From: RPRB01 sp035501615
Lineage (GTDB): Bacteria > Myxococcota > Myxococcia > Myxococcales > Myxococcaceae
NCBI GenBank assembly: GCA_035501615.1
Contig: DATJVY010000019.1
Coordinates: 1-64,000, forward strand
DNA length: 64,000 nucleotides
Reading direction: 5' to 3'
A program made the position numbers and the translations under genes. Positions 1 through 7,779 of this stretch are shown one piece after another (within the stretch, counting starts at the first letter, position 1; every line of letters starts with the position of its first letter). A model generated the notes under the pieces. That model was given only the letters and a program-made list of their open reading frames with translations. It made no database searches and had not been told where the DNA came from.

Positions 1-122
1 ACGACTTCTCGGCCGAGGAGCAGGAGGCGCTCCCGCCGTTGCTCGACCGGGCGGTGGAGATGGCCCGGGCCTGGGTGTCGCTGGGGCTGGCCGAGGCGAT
101 GAACCGCCACAACCGGCGGTGA
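1..122 (+). CDS. pth: Peptidyl-tRNA hydrolase, C-terminal fragment
   Basis: Only the last 39 codons are in the window, read in frame 3 and ending at the TGA at 120-122. The peptide runs from DFSAEEQEALPPLLDRA to the terminus EAMNRHNRR. That matches the usual end of Pth, where an acidic helix of the type F-S-x-E-E is followed by A-M-N-R-x-N. Pth releases peptides from prematurely dropped peptidyl-tRNA. The call is supported by position, because pth commonly lies just before rpsF-rpsR-rplI in bacteria of this kind. The catalytic His and Asn lie upstream of the window and cannot be checked. Confidence 0.75.
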   Translation, partial: DFSAEEQEALPPLLDRAVEMARAWVSLGLAEAMNRHNRR

Positions 123-194
123 CGCTCGACGGGTCCGGGGAACTGGACGGTGCCCGCCCCCGTGCGAACGACTCGGTGCGGCAGCAATGAATAA

Positions 195-210
195 GGAGCG
201 CCGCGGCTCC
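195..210. other. Short GC hairpin after pth
   Basis: GGAGC at 195-199 can pair with GCTCC at 206-210 around a six-base loop. It sits between the pth stop and the lipoprotein start. There is no T-tract, so it is not a classical intrinsic terminator; it may only be local structure. Confidence 0.2.
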
Positions 211-245
211 GTCGAGCGCGCGAGACTGGACCGGGGAGGTGTCGC

Positions 246-926
246 ATGCGGCCGTCCCACGCCGTGGCCCTCATGCTGCTCCTCCTCTCCTGTGCCCACA
301 CCCCGCCGGAGCCGACCCTGTCCGGTTCGCTGGACGGCTATCACTTCGACCGCACCTCGCTCAGCGGAGGCCCGGGCACGGGCGTGGTCGAGCTGTCTCC
401 GGACGGCGCCTGGTCCGGCACCTGGGTCGTGCGGTCACTGGCCATCGGCGAGTCCGACCTCGTCGTAGGGGTCGAGGCTCGGCTGACGGGCGGGCTCCTC
501 CAGTCGACCTGGGGAGACGTGCCGGTCACGTTCGGCCCACGCTACGTCTCGCTGCACGAGACGTCCGTGGACTTCGTGCTGCGGCGTTCCGACGGTGGGC
601 CTGTGCCCGATGCGCTGGTCGTACCGCTGTGGCTGATCATGCGCACCTGGTCGCTCATGCCGTCCGAGCCCATCGGCCGGTGCGTGGACGTCGAGGGCAT
701 CGGGACGGTGCAGCTGTTCATGCTGCCCCGTCGGTCGGCTCCGTACCACCTGACGGTCGAGAACCGCTGCACCTTCGACTTCGTGGATCCGGTGGTTGCG
801 GGGAAGGACATGCTCGAGCTGCCCCCTGGCGCCCCCGGAGCGGCTTCGAGGCCGCCGGAGCCCCGGCCGGCCGCCACCGACGACCCTTCTTCGAGAGGAA
901 TCGCCGGAGGGCCGCTTTCGAGGTGA
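246..926 (+). CDS. Predicted lipoprotein of unknown function
   Basis: This 226-residue protein begins with a short basic end, a Leu-rich core and a lipobox (LLSC, Cys16), so it should be exported and lipidated. The start ATG is preceded by GGGGAGG about six bases upstream. The mature region is beta-rich in character, with conserved-looking WSGTWVV and an internal Cys pair in the GRCVDVE and ENRCTF stretches. The last 40 residues are Pro/Ala/Arg-rich low complexity and may be unstructured. I recognise no family. It interrupts the usual pth-rpsF adjacency, and a separate promoter candidate lies downstream of it. Confidence 0.7.
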   Translation: MRPSHAVALMLLLLSCAHTPPEPTLSGSLDGYHFDRTSLSGGPGTGVVELSPDGAWSGTWVVRSLAIGESDLVVGVEARLTGGLLQSTWGDVPVTFGPRYVSLHETSVDFVLRRSDGGPVPDALVVPLWLIMRTWSLMPSEPIGRCVDVEGIGTVQLFMLPRRSAPYHLTVENRCTFDFVDPVVAGKDMLELPPGAPGAASRPPEPRPAATDDPSSRGIAGGPLSR

Positions 927-1006
927 CCCGGGCGAGCATCGTCGCCGGACGCCGGGCACCGGATGGATGCGGCAAGCACGGAGTCCATGCCCGGCCGCCC
1001 GCCGAC

Positions 1007-1034
1007 TTGACGGCGGGGGGGCCTGCCCGATAGT
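1007..1034 (+). promoter_or_regulatory. Candidate sigma-70 promoter of the rpsF operon
   Basis: TTGACG at 1007-1012 and GATAGT at 1029-1034 are separated by 16 bp. These match the -35 and -10 consensus at 5 and 4 of 6 positions. A start near 1041 would give a leader of about 135 nt before rpsF. The assignment is by consensus only. Confidence 0.4.
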
Positions 1035-1103
1035 GAGGCCGGCTCGTTCTTTGGAAGCAGCGCGTGGGCGACGGGCGCGCGGTGTCCCCGTCCCCGGTGG
1101 GCG

Positions 1104-1118
1104 TGCCGGCAACCGGCA
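1104..1118 (+). promoter_or_regulatory. Hairpin in rpsF leader, possible ribosomal-protein autoregulatory site
   Basis: TGCCGG (1104-1109) pairs perfectly with CCGGCA (1113-1118) around a CAA loop, in the predicted rpsF 5' leader. Many bacteria carry an S6:S18-binding leader ahead of rpsF that includes a conserved CCG element. Whether this hairpin is that element is inference; I could not fold or align it. Confidence 0.3.
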
Positions 1119-1178
1119 GCTGACCGCATCCCCGCTCCGGGCACACGGCCCGGGGCACAACCCGAGGGGAAGGAACAC

Positions 1179-1640
1179 ATGGCAGAGCCGAGTGCGCATC
1201 ACCTGCGCGAGTACGAGACGATCTTCCTGGTGAAGCCCGACCTCACCGACGAGGGCGTGGACAAGGTCAAGGACCGTGTTCGCGGCATCGTCAACCGCGA
1301 GGGCGGAAAGCTGATCCGCTTCACGGTGTGGGGGAAGAAGAAGACCCTGTACCCGGTGGCCAAGCAGCCCCGGGCCATCTACGTCCACGCCTCCTACCTG
1401 GGCGGCCACGGCCTGGTCGCCGAGGTGGAGCGCAACCTCCGCAACCTCGACGAGGTCACCCGCTGGCTCAGCGTCAAGGTGGCCGACGACGTCGACCCCG
1501 AGACGCGGCCGGTGCAGGAGGACGTGAAGCTGGCGGGCGACATCGACGAGGCTCGCGGGCCGGCCCCGGAGCGCGCCGGCGCCACGCGCGAGAGCATCGA
1601 GGGCGAGGGCCTGGACGAGGAGGCGCCGGAAGAGGCCTAG
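1179..1640 (+). CDS. rpsF: 30S ribosomal protein S6
   Basis: The 153-residue product has the S6 core: REYETIFLVKPDL near the N-terminus, then a KGKKTLYPVAKQ-like strand and an RNLRNLDEVTRWL helix. S6 binds 16S rRNA as a heterodimer with S18, which is encoded next. An acidic tail of roughly 45 residues extends beyond the core, with Glu-rich ends as seen in several S6 proteins. The ATG is preceded by GGGGAAGGAA. It is the first gene of the rpsF-rpsR-rplI-dnaB run. Confidence 0.97.
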   Translation: MAEPSAHHLREYETIFLVKPDLTDEGVDKVKDRVRGIVNREGGKLIRFTVWGKKKTLYPVAKQPRAIYVHASYLGGHGLVAEVERNLRNLDEVTRWLSVKVADDVDPETRPVQEDVKLAGDIDEARGPAPERAGATRESIEGEGLDEEAPEEA

Positions 1641-1661
1641 CCTCCACGGTGTGAGCACGAC

Positions 1662-2018
1662 ATGACCGGAATGGGAAATGGAAACGGACCCCGCGGCGAC
1701 GGCACCCGGGGTGGTGGCGGCGGGCGCTTCGGCGGTGGCGGCGGAGCGGGCGGCCCCGGCGGCGCGGGTGGTGACGACGAGAAGCGCGGCGGGCGGGGCG
1801 GCTTCGGCCGCAAGAAGGTCTGCCGCTTCTGCGCGGAGAAGAACAGCCATCCCGACTTCAAGGACCAGGCGACGCTCAAGTACTTCGTGACCGAGCGAGG
1901 GAAGATCATCCCCCGCCGCATCTCGGGGAACTGCGCCAAGCACCAGCGGCAGGTGGCGGTGGCGATCAAGCGCGCCCGCGGACTGGCGCTGATCCCCTAC
2001 AACGCGCTGGTGGGCTGA
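1662..2018 (+). CDS. rpsR: 30S ribosomal protein S18 with Gly/Arg-rich N-terminal extension
   Basis: The C-terminal half is typical S18: KKVCRFCAEK, then LKYFVTERGKIIPRRISG, then KHQRQ and IKRARGLALIPY. It assembles next to S6 in the small-subunit platform. Cysteines in CRFC and the NCAKH element form a C-x2-C...C-x2-H pattern that could hold zinc, as in Zn-type S18 paralogs. The first 50 or so residues are almost pure Gly with scattered Arg and Asp, making the protein 118 residues against about 75-90 for most S18. It starts 21 bp after rpsF. Confidence 0.95.
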   Translation: MTGMGNGNGPRGDGTRGGGGGRFGGGGGAGGPGGAGGDDEKRGGRGGFGRKKVCRFCAEKNSHPDFKDQATLKYFVTERGKIIPRRISGNCAKHQRQVAVAIKRARGLALIPYNALVG

Positions 2019-2028
2019 GGAGACGGCC

Positions 2029-2481
2029 ATGGCGATGAAGGTCATCCTGCGCGAGGACGTCCCCAACGTCGGCCGCTCGGGCGAGCTGGTGAACGTCAAG
2101 CCCGGCTTCGGGCGCAACTACCTCCTCCCCCGGAAGCTGGCGGTGCTGGCCAACGAGTCCAACGTCGCCCAGCTCGAGCACGACCGCGCCGTCATCTCGG
2201 CACGGCAGGCCAAGCTGAAGGGCAACGCCGAGGAGCAGGCCAAGCGCATCGGAGCGGTCTCGGTCACCATCGCCCGCAAGGTGGGCGAGCAGGACAAGCT
2301 CTTCGGCTCGGTCACCGCCCTGGACATCGCCGAGGCGCTGGCGGCCAAGGGCCAGAAGGTGGACCGGCGGCACATCCACCTGCCCGAGCCCATCAAGAAC
2401 GTCGGGATGCACGAGGTGGAGATTCGCCTCCACCGCGACGTCTCGGCCAAGATCAAGGTCGAGGTCGTCCCCGGCCCCTGA
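2029..2481 (+). CDS. rplI: 50S ribosomal protein L9
   Basis: The 150-residue product matches L9 at full length. The N-terminal rRNA-binding domain is present (MKVILREDVPNVGRSGELVNVKPGFGRN, then YLLPRKLAVLAN). It is followed by the long connecting helix and a C-terminal domain with KLFGSVTALDIAEAL. L9 sits at the base of the L1 stalk and helps keep reading frame. The start lies 10 bp after rpsR and the start codon follows GAGGAGACGGCC, a good ribosome-binding site. Confidence 0.98.
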   Translation: MAMKVILREDVPNVGRSGELVNVKPGFGRNYLLPRKLAVLANESNVAQLEHDRAVISARQAKLKGNAEEQAKRIGAVSVTIARKVGEQDKLFGSVTALDIAEALAAKGQKVDRRHIHLPEPIKNVGMHEVEIRLHRDVSAKIKVEVVPGP

Positions 2482-2599
2482 GCCGGGGCCCCGCCGCACT
2501 CCTGTCGACCCGGAAGCTCGATCCGGGGTCGGTTTCCCTGTTGCTTGCTGTCAGGGAGCGGAGGGATCCTGCGCCGCTCCCGTCAGGAGTGGTGAATCG

Positions 2600-3964
2600 A
2601 TGGCCGTCGTCCAGCCGCTGCGTCAACAGACCGAGGACCTCTCTGCGGAGCGCGCGGTGCTCGGAGCGGTCCTGGCGGACAACACCGTGGTCGCCTCGGT
2701 GGCGGAGGTCGTCCTTGCGGACGATTTCTCCAGCCCGGCCCACTCTCAGATCTTCGCCGCGATGCTGGCCCTGGACGGGACCCAGCGTCCCGTCGACCAT
2801 CTCACCCTCTCGGAGGAGCTGAAGACCCGCGGCCAGCTCGCCGGGGTGGGCGGGCCGGCCTACCTCATGACGCTGGACCAGGTCGTCCCCCTGGCCTCGA
2901 GCGCCGTGGAGTACGCGCGCATCGTCAAGGACCAGTCGGTCCGCCGGCGGCTGGCCGGCGTGGGGCGGGAGATCCTCGAGCTCGCCAGCCAGGACACCGG
3001 CGAGCTGGAGGCGATCCTCGACGAGGCCGAGCGGCGGGTCTTCCAGCTGGCGGAGCGGAAGCGCGAGGGAGAGCTCCGTCCGGTCCGCGAGCTGATGGAG
3101 CGCACGCTCGACCTGCTCGACCGGATGAAGATGTCCTCCAGCGGGGTCACTGGGCTCTCCACCGGGTTCGTCGACCTCGACCTCCAGCTCACCGGGCTCC
3201 ATCCGGGCGAGCTGCTGATCCTCGCCGCGCGCCCCGGGGTGGGGAAGACCTCGCTCGCCATGAACGTGGCGATGCACGTGGCGCTCAGGGAGGAGAGGCC
3301 GGTGGGCATCTTCTCGCTCGAGATGCCGGCCGATCAGCTCCTCATGCGCCTCCTGGCCAGCGCGGCCCGGGTGGACATGAAGAAGCTCCGTGGAGGGAGG
3401 CTCACGCCGAACGACGAGGAGAAGTTCCAGGAGGTCGCCGGGAGCTTGTTCAATGCGCCGCTGTTCATCGACGACACCGGAGCGCTTTCCCCCTTCGATC
3501 TCCGGGCCAAGGCGCGGCGGCTGAAGAAGAAGCATCAGGGGCTGGGGCTGCTGGTGGTGGACTACCTCCAGCTCATGCACCAGCGGGGCAAGGTCGAGAG
3601 CCGGCAGCTGGAGGTGAGCGAGATCAGCCGCTCCCTGAAGAGCCTGGCCAAGGAGCTGGAGGTGCCGATCCTCGCCCTGAGCCAGCTGAACCGGAAGGTC
3701 GAGGAGCGCAAGGGCGGGCGGCCGATGCTCTCCGACCTCCGCGAGTCCGGCGCCATCGAGCAGGACGCCGACGTGGTGATGTTCATCCACCGCGACGACG
3801 AAGGCGAGGAGGACGAGGGCGGTCGCGGGGGCTACGGCACGGGCCGCGGCGCGACCCCGGTGGAGCTCATCGTCGCCAAGCAGCGGAACGGCCCCACCGG
3901 CACCATCGATCTGGTCTTCCTCTCCGAGTACACCCGGTTCGAGAGCCGGGCCCGCGTCGACTGA
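2600..3964 (+). CDS. dnaB: Replicative DNA helicase DnaB
   Basis: This 454-residue protein has the two DnaB domains. The N-terminal helical primase-interaction domain (about 10-110) contains AERAVLGAVLADN. The RecA-like helicase core starts with TGLSTGFVDLD near 175, then Walker A (ARPGVGKTS, Lys216), a VVDYLQLM Walker B region, and SQLNRKVEERK with DLRESGAIEQDAD. It unwinds the replication fork as a hexamer and recruits DnaG, encoded at the other end of the window. It lies 118 bp after rplI. No intein is visible. CAGGAGTGG precedes the ATG. Confidence 0.98.
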   Translation: MAVVQPLRQQTEDLSAERAVLGAVLADNTVVASVAEVVLADDFSSPAHSQIFAAMLALDGTQRPVDHLTLSEELKTRGQLAGVGGPAYLMTLDQVVPLASSAVEYARIVKDQSVRRRLAGVGREILELASQDTGELEAILDEAERRVFQLAERKREGELRPVRELMERTLDLLDRMKMSSSGVTGLSTGFVDLDLQLTGLHPGELLILAARPGVGKTSLAMNVAMHVALREERPVGIFSLEMPADQLLMRLLASAARVDMKKLRGGRLTPNDEEKFQEVAGSLFNAPLFIDDTGALSPFDLRAKARRLKKKHQGLGLLVVDYLQLMHQRGKVESRQLEVSEISRSLKSLAKELEVPILALSQLNRKVEERKGGRPMLSDLRESGAIEQDADVVMFIHRDDEGEEDEGGRGGYGTGRGATPVELIVAKQRNGPTGTIDLVFLSEYTRFESRARVD

Positions 3965-3972
3965 CGCGCTCG

Positions 3973-4740
3973 CTAGTCTCCCTGGAGGGGCGCCTCCGTG
4001 CTCGCCGGAAGCCGCTTCGGGAGCGGGACCAGGCCCCGCACCTGCTCGCGGTAGGCGAGGTAGCGGGCGCCGAACGCGCGAACCAGGTCTCGCTCCTCGA
4101 GCTGGATGGCGACCACGACGTAGCCCAGCATGCCGAGCGCGAAAGCCAGGCGTCCGACGGTCATCGTCGGCGCGGCCCAGAAGGCGACGATGAAGCCGAG
4201 GTAGAGGGGGTGGCGCACGACCTTGTAGAGCACGGGGGTGCGAAACCGCGCGTCGGGAGCTTCCTTCCTCCGGGCGGCGAGGTAGACCTGCCGGAGCCCG
4301 AAGAGCTCGAAGTGGTTGAGGAGGAACGTGCTGAAGAGGGCGATCCCCCACCCCAGCCCCGAGAGCGCGAAGAGGAGCATCCGCGGCACGGTGCCCTCCA
4401 CGCTCCAGACGACGGCCGGGATCGGGCGCCAGAGGTAGAACAGGAGCAGGAGCACCCCGCTCGTCGCGACGACGTAGGTGCTCCGCTCGATCGGCTCGGG
4501 GACGATGCGGGTCCAGAATCGCTTGAAGCCCCGCCGCGCCATCCCGCTGTGCTGGACCGCGAAGAGCACGAGCAGCGCCACGTCGACGAGGAGCGCGAGG
4601 CCAGCTGGGGAGGGCACGCCGCCTGCGTCGACACTCCGGGGGACGAGCAGCCCCTCGACGAACCCCAGCGCGTACAGGGTCGCCGCGAGGAACAGCAGAT
4701 AGGCGCTGGCGCCGTAGAGCAGGAAAGCCAAACGTCTCAT
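3973..4740 (-). CDS. Isoprenylcysteine methyltransferase-like / NnrU-type membrane protein
   Basis: The 255-residue product has about five or six hydrophobic helices, starting with FLLYGASAYLLFLAATLYALG. The C-terminal half carries VLYKVVRHPLYLGFIVAFWAAPTMT and LEERDLVRAFGARYLAYREQV. This is the RHPxYxG...E...F-G-x-x-Y pattern of the ICMT/PEMT/NnrU methyltransferase superfamily, whose members bind S-adenosylmethionine at the membrane face. The substrate is unknown. I chose the internal ATG at 4740 because it overlaps the upstream esterase stop by 4 bp (ATGA) and gives a normal membrane N-terminus. Confidence 0.8.
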   Translation of the reverse strand: MRRLAFLLYGASAYLLFLAATLYALGFVEGLLVPRSVDAGGVPSPAGLALLVDVALLVLFAVQHSGMARRGFKRFWTRIVPEPIERSTYVVATSGVLLLLFYLWRPIPAVVWSVEGTVPRMLLFALSGLGWGIALFSTFLLNHFELFGLRQVYLAARRKEAPDARFRTPVLYKVVRHPLYLGFIVAFWAAPTMTVGRLAFALGMLGYVVVAIQLEERDLVRAFGARYLAYREQVRGLVPLPKRLPASTEAPLQGD

Positions 4741-5714
4741 CGCAAGCCTCCTTCGAGCCTGACGGAGGACGTGCTCCGGTCCCGGCCGCGAGGCCCGGCC
4801 CGGGCCACGCCGGTCACGGAAGACCGCTCGGCGACGAAGGCCGCGATCTGCGCCCAGGCACGGCGGCTCTCCTCGAGCCAGGGCACGGTGAGGGGCCAGT
4901 CGTGCTGCATCCCCCGGCCGACGAGGAGGCGGGCGTCGGTCCCTTCCTCCTGCGCCCGCCGGACCACTCCCCGCCCCTGCTCGGCGAGCAGCTCGTTCTC
5001 GCCCACGAGCACGAGAAACGGGGGCAGTCCGCAGAGCGCCCCGCGGGCTGGCGAGATCGACGGGTCGCCGAGGTCTGCCGCTCCGGCGTAGAGCCGTGCC
5101 CACCGCCGGAGGTGGTCCGGGGTGAGCCAGAGATCCCGGGCTCCCTCGCCACCCGGGGCGGTGAGGTCGACCCACGGCGACAGCAGCACCGCGCCGACCG
5201 GCGCCGGCTCACCCAGGTCCCGGAGCCGGAGCATGAGGCTCAGCGCCAGCCCACCTCCCGCCGAGTCCCCGGCGAGCAGGACCGGCCCGTGTCGAAGCGC
5301 GCGGACGTGACGCCAGGCAGCCAGCCCATCGTCGAGCGCCGCGGGGTACGCGTGCTCGGGAACGAGCCGGTAGTCCGGGACGAAGACCTCCGCCCTGCAG
5401 CGGTAGCTCACCCGGACGGCGCGGCTTCGGTAGGTGGCCGGGGAACCCATCGCGAAGGCACCGCCGTGCAGGTAGAGGATGGACCTCTCGGCGGCCGCCA
5501 CCGCGCACACGCTCTCCATCGCGAGCCCGCCCGCCGCGTGGTCGCCGAAGACGAGCCCCGGATGCCGGCGGAGCAGGCGGTCGCGCGAGGTCGCCCCGAA
5601 CCGCTCGAACCGGCGCCGCATCGCGAGGGGCGGCGTCCCGGGACGAAAGAGCGTGCTGGTGACCGCCCCGTACGCTCGCAGCGACAGCCAGGTCCTGAAC
5701 GCCTCGGTCCGCAT
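4737..5714 (-). CDS. Alpha/beta hydrolase, hormone-sensitive-lipase-type esterase
   Basis: At 325 residues this fits the acetyl esterase/HSL family. The oxyanion-hole motif HGGAF lies at 83-87 and the nucleophile elbow GDSAGG centres on Ser151. The PDYRLVPEHAYPAALDD segment between them is a family hallmark. The C-terminal His is in the GMQHDWPL stretch. The acid position reads GENELL rather than the usual G-x-D-x-L, so the catalytic acid is uncertain. It probably hydrolyses short-chain esters. It is coupled by 4 bp to the membrane methyltransferase downstream. Confidence 0.88.
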   Translation of the reverse strand: MRTEAFRTWLSLRAYGAVTSTLFRPGTPPLAMRRRFERFGATSRDRLLRRHPGLVFGDHAAGGLAMESVCAVAAAERSILYLHGGAFAMGSPATYRSRAVRVSYRCRAEVFVPDYRLVPEHAYPAALDDGLAAWRHVRALRHGPVLLAGDSAGGGLALSLMLRLRDLGEPAPVGAVLLSPWVDLTAPGGEGARDLWLTPDHLRRWARLYAGAADLGDPSISPARGALCGLPPFLVLVGENELLAEQGRGVVRRAQEEGTDARLLVGRGMQHDWPLTVPWLEESRRAWAQIAAFVAERSSVTGVARAGPRGRDRSTSSVRLEGGLR

Positions 5715-5768
5715 CGAGGCGGAACGTTACGGAGTGGGTGGCGGGAGAGCTTTGAGGAAGCCTGAGCC

Positions 5769-6962
5769 CTAGCTGAGGGATTCCTGAGCGAGGAACTGCT
5801 CGACCTCGGCCACCAGCCGATACCAGGCCGGCTCGCCCGGGATGAGGACGTGGTTCCCGCTCTCCAGGGTGACGAAGCGGGCCCCGGCGATGCCGCTCGC
5901 GAGCTCCACCCCGTCCTTCATCGGGACCACCGCGTCCTCGCGGGCATGGAGCACCAGGGTCGGCGCCTTGACCCGCGGGAGCTCGGCGCGCACGTCGAGG
6001 TCCCCCAGCGCGGACAGCAGGGCGGCGGCGTTCTCCGGGGTGGTGGTCTGCCGCTGCAGCTCGTTCCACCACTCGGCCAGCTCGGGCCTGGCGCGGGGGA
6101 AGAAGCGCGAGGTGAACATCTGGCGGAAGGCGGCGTTCCGCCCTCCCCAGCCGATGCGCATCAGCACCATCATCGCCTCCACCTGCTCGGTGAGCCGGGG
6201 GTGCTGCTTGACGCGCCAGCCGCGCGCGCAGCCTCCGATGAGGACGAGCCCCGAGACCCGCTCCGGATGCCGGGCGGCGAAGGCCGCCGCCACCGCCGCC
6301 CCCTGGGAGAGGCCCACCACCGGCGCCCGCTCCACCCCGGCGGCGTCGAAGACCGTCTCCAGATCCGAGACGAAGGCCTCGAAGGACAGCCCGGGTGGGT
6401 TCCAGTCCGAGAGCCCGTTCCCGCGGGCGTCGTAGCGAACCAGCCGGTGTCCCCGGCCGAGCAGCTCGAGCCAGCGCCGGCTCAGCTCCCCCTTCCAGTC
6501 GAGCTCGAGGTGGCTGAGCCAGTTGGCCGCCTTCACGATGGGGGGACCTTCCCCGAAGAGCGCGTAGGCGAGACGGGCACCGTCGGGGGCCCTGCAGAAA
6601 TGGGTGCGCTGCGACGCGCCCGGTGGAGCGGCGACCGGACCACCGGGGTCCAAGCGGACGACGTCGGCCACGAGCCGGTAGCCCTGTCCCCGGACGGTCT
6701 GCAGCTCCACGCCGGCTGCGCCCTCCAGCACCCGCCGGACGAGCGAGATCGCGACCTGGAGGTTGTTCGGCTCGACGATGGTGTCCGGCCAGAGCCGATC
6801 CATCAGCTCCTGCTGGCGCTGCAGCGCGCCGGCGCCCTCCGCCAGGAGGACGAGGGTGTCGAACGCCTTGCCGGCGAGCGGAACGACGGAGCCGTCGCGG
6901 AGCAGCCTGCGTTCCTGCTCCTCGAGACGGAATGGACCGAAGCTGTAGACGTTACCGGCCAC
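5769..6962 (-). CDS. Winged-helix DNA-binding domain fused to alpha/beta hydrolase
   Basis: Residues 5-100 form an OmpR/CadC-type winged helix: YSFGPFRLEEQERRLLRDG, then LAGKAFDTLVLL, LWPDTIVEPNNLQVAI and VRGQGYRLV. Residues 120-397 form a complete alpha/beta hydrolase with nucleophile Ser219 in GLSQG, Asp343 in HAREDAVVP and His371 in SGNHV. There is no receiver domain and no membrane segment between the parts. The arrangement suggests a cytosolic regulator whose hydrolase-like part senses or processes a small molecule. It could equally be an enzyme with a borrowed domain. It lies 54 bp upstream of the esterase gene, on the same strand. Confidence 0.88.
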   Translation of the reverse strand: MAGNVYSFGPFRLEEQERRLLRDGSVVPLAGKAFDTLVLLAEGAGALQRQQELMDRLWPDTIVEPNNLQVAISLVRRVLEGAAGVELQTVRGQGYRLVADVVRLDPGGPVAAPPGASQRTHFCRAPDGARLAYALFGEGPPIVKAANWLSHLELDWKGELSRRWLELLGRGHRLVRYDARGNGLSDWNPPGLSFEAFVSDLETVFDAAGVERAPVVGLSQGAAVAAAFAARHPERVSGLVLIGGCARGWRVKQHPRLTEQVEAMMVLMRIGWGGRNAAFRQMFTSRFFPRARPELAEWWNELQRQTTTPENAAALLSALGDLDVRAELPRVKAPTLVLHAREDAVVPMKDGVELASGIAGARFVTLESGNHVLIPGEPAWYRLVAEVEQFLAQESLS

Positions 6963-7183
6963 GCGACCGGCCCGACGGTAACACGCGGCGGTGAGCCCGC
7001 GCCTCCTCCTCGCCCTCCGCTACCGACGTGCGTTGCCTCCTGCCGATGCGTGAGAGACGCAGGCGGCGTGCCCGAGGACCCCTTCGCCGTCCACCGTGCC
7101 GGAGGGAGTTGGCGTCCAGCCCCGTGCGAGCCGGCAGCCACGATTGCTCGAGCAGCATCGCGGGCTGGATGCCCCGCCCCGCG

Positions 7184-7639
7184 TCAGGACTTCGCGGTCG
7201 CCGCGCCGTCGCCTTCCTTGTAGAGCCAGGCGCCGATCACGATCGCGATCACCATCACCACCAGCCCGTCGACGGACCACCACAGCGCGAGGCGCCGCCC
7301 GAAGAAGGCAGCGGGAAGTATCCCCAGGACGGAGATGGGGATGACCAGCGCCCAGGTCGCGACCGCAGCGATGACCGCGGTCCGCGGCCCGGCGCCGAAC
7401 CGGGGCCGGATGGCGGCGTAGAGCCAGACGCCGACCAGTGCCTTCGCCAGATCGTATGCCAGGTAGTACACCATGTGGACCGGTGGCGGCTCCGCCGCGG
7501 CCTTCCGACCGAGGTTGAGCATCGCCTCCGCCCAGAGCTGCTTGAGGAGGGTTCCATGGACGATGCCGTCGCCGATGAAGCACAGGATTCCTGCGACGAC
7601 CCCCCCGAGGACGATCCTCGGAACGTTCATCTTCCCCAT
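7184..7639 (-). CDS. Small integral membrane protein, unknown family
   Basis: The 151-residue product has about four hydrophobic segments: IVLGGVVAGILCFIGDGIV near the N-terminus, one around VYYLAYDLAKALVGVWLYAAI, TAVIAAVATWALVIPISVLG, and LVVMVIAIVIGAWLY. The start was taken at the ATG preceded by an AAGGAGCGGCC ribosome-binding site; the reading frame stays open far upstream but without a credible start. I recognise no catalytic motif and no named family. Confidence 0.7.
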   Translation of the reverse strand: MGKMNVPRIVLGGVVAGILCFIGDGIVHGTLLKQLWAEAMLNLGRKAAAEPPPVHMVYYLAYDLAKALVGVWLYAAIRPRFGAGPRTAVIAAVATWALVIPISVLGILPAAFFGRRLALWWSVDGLVVMVIAIVIGAWLYKEGDGAATAKS

Positions 7640-7779
7640 CGTGGCCGCTCCTTGGTCGGGCAGAGAGAATGACACCCACGCCGCCCCCCGACCGGATCCG
7701 CGCGGCAGCCTAGCGTTCCTGCGCTCCGGGAGAGAACGCCGCGCGCCGCTCGCGCCACTCGACGGCAGGGAGCCGTTCC

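Noticed and set aside
187..468. Frame beginning at the ATG at 187 upstream of the lipoprotein
   Set aside because: It overlaps the lipoprotein in another frame, has Arg/Pro/Ser-rich shadow composition and no good ribosome-binding site.
2453..4351. Long antisense frame (632 codons) opposite dnaB
   Set aside because: It is a shadow of dnaB in GC-rich DNA; the composition is Arg/Pro/Leu-biased and no start or motif supports it.
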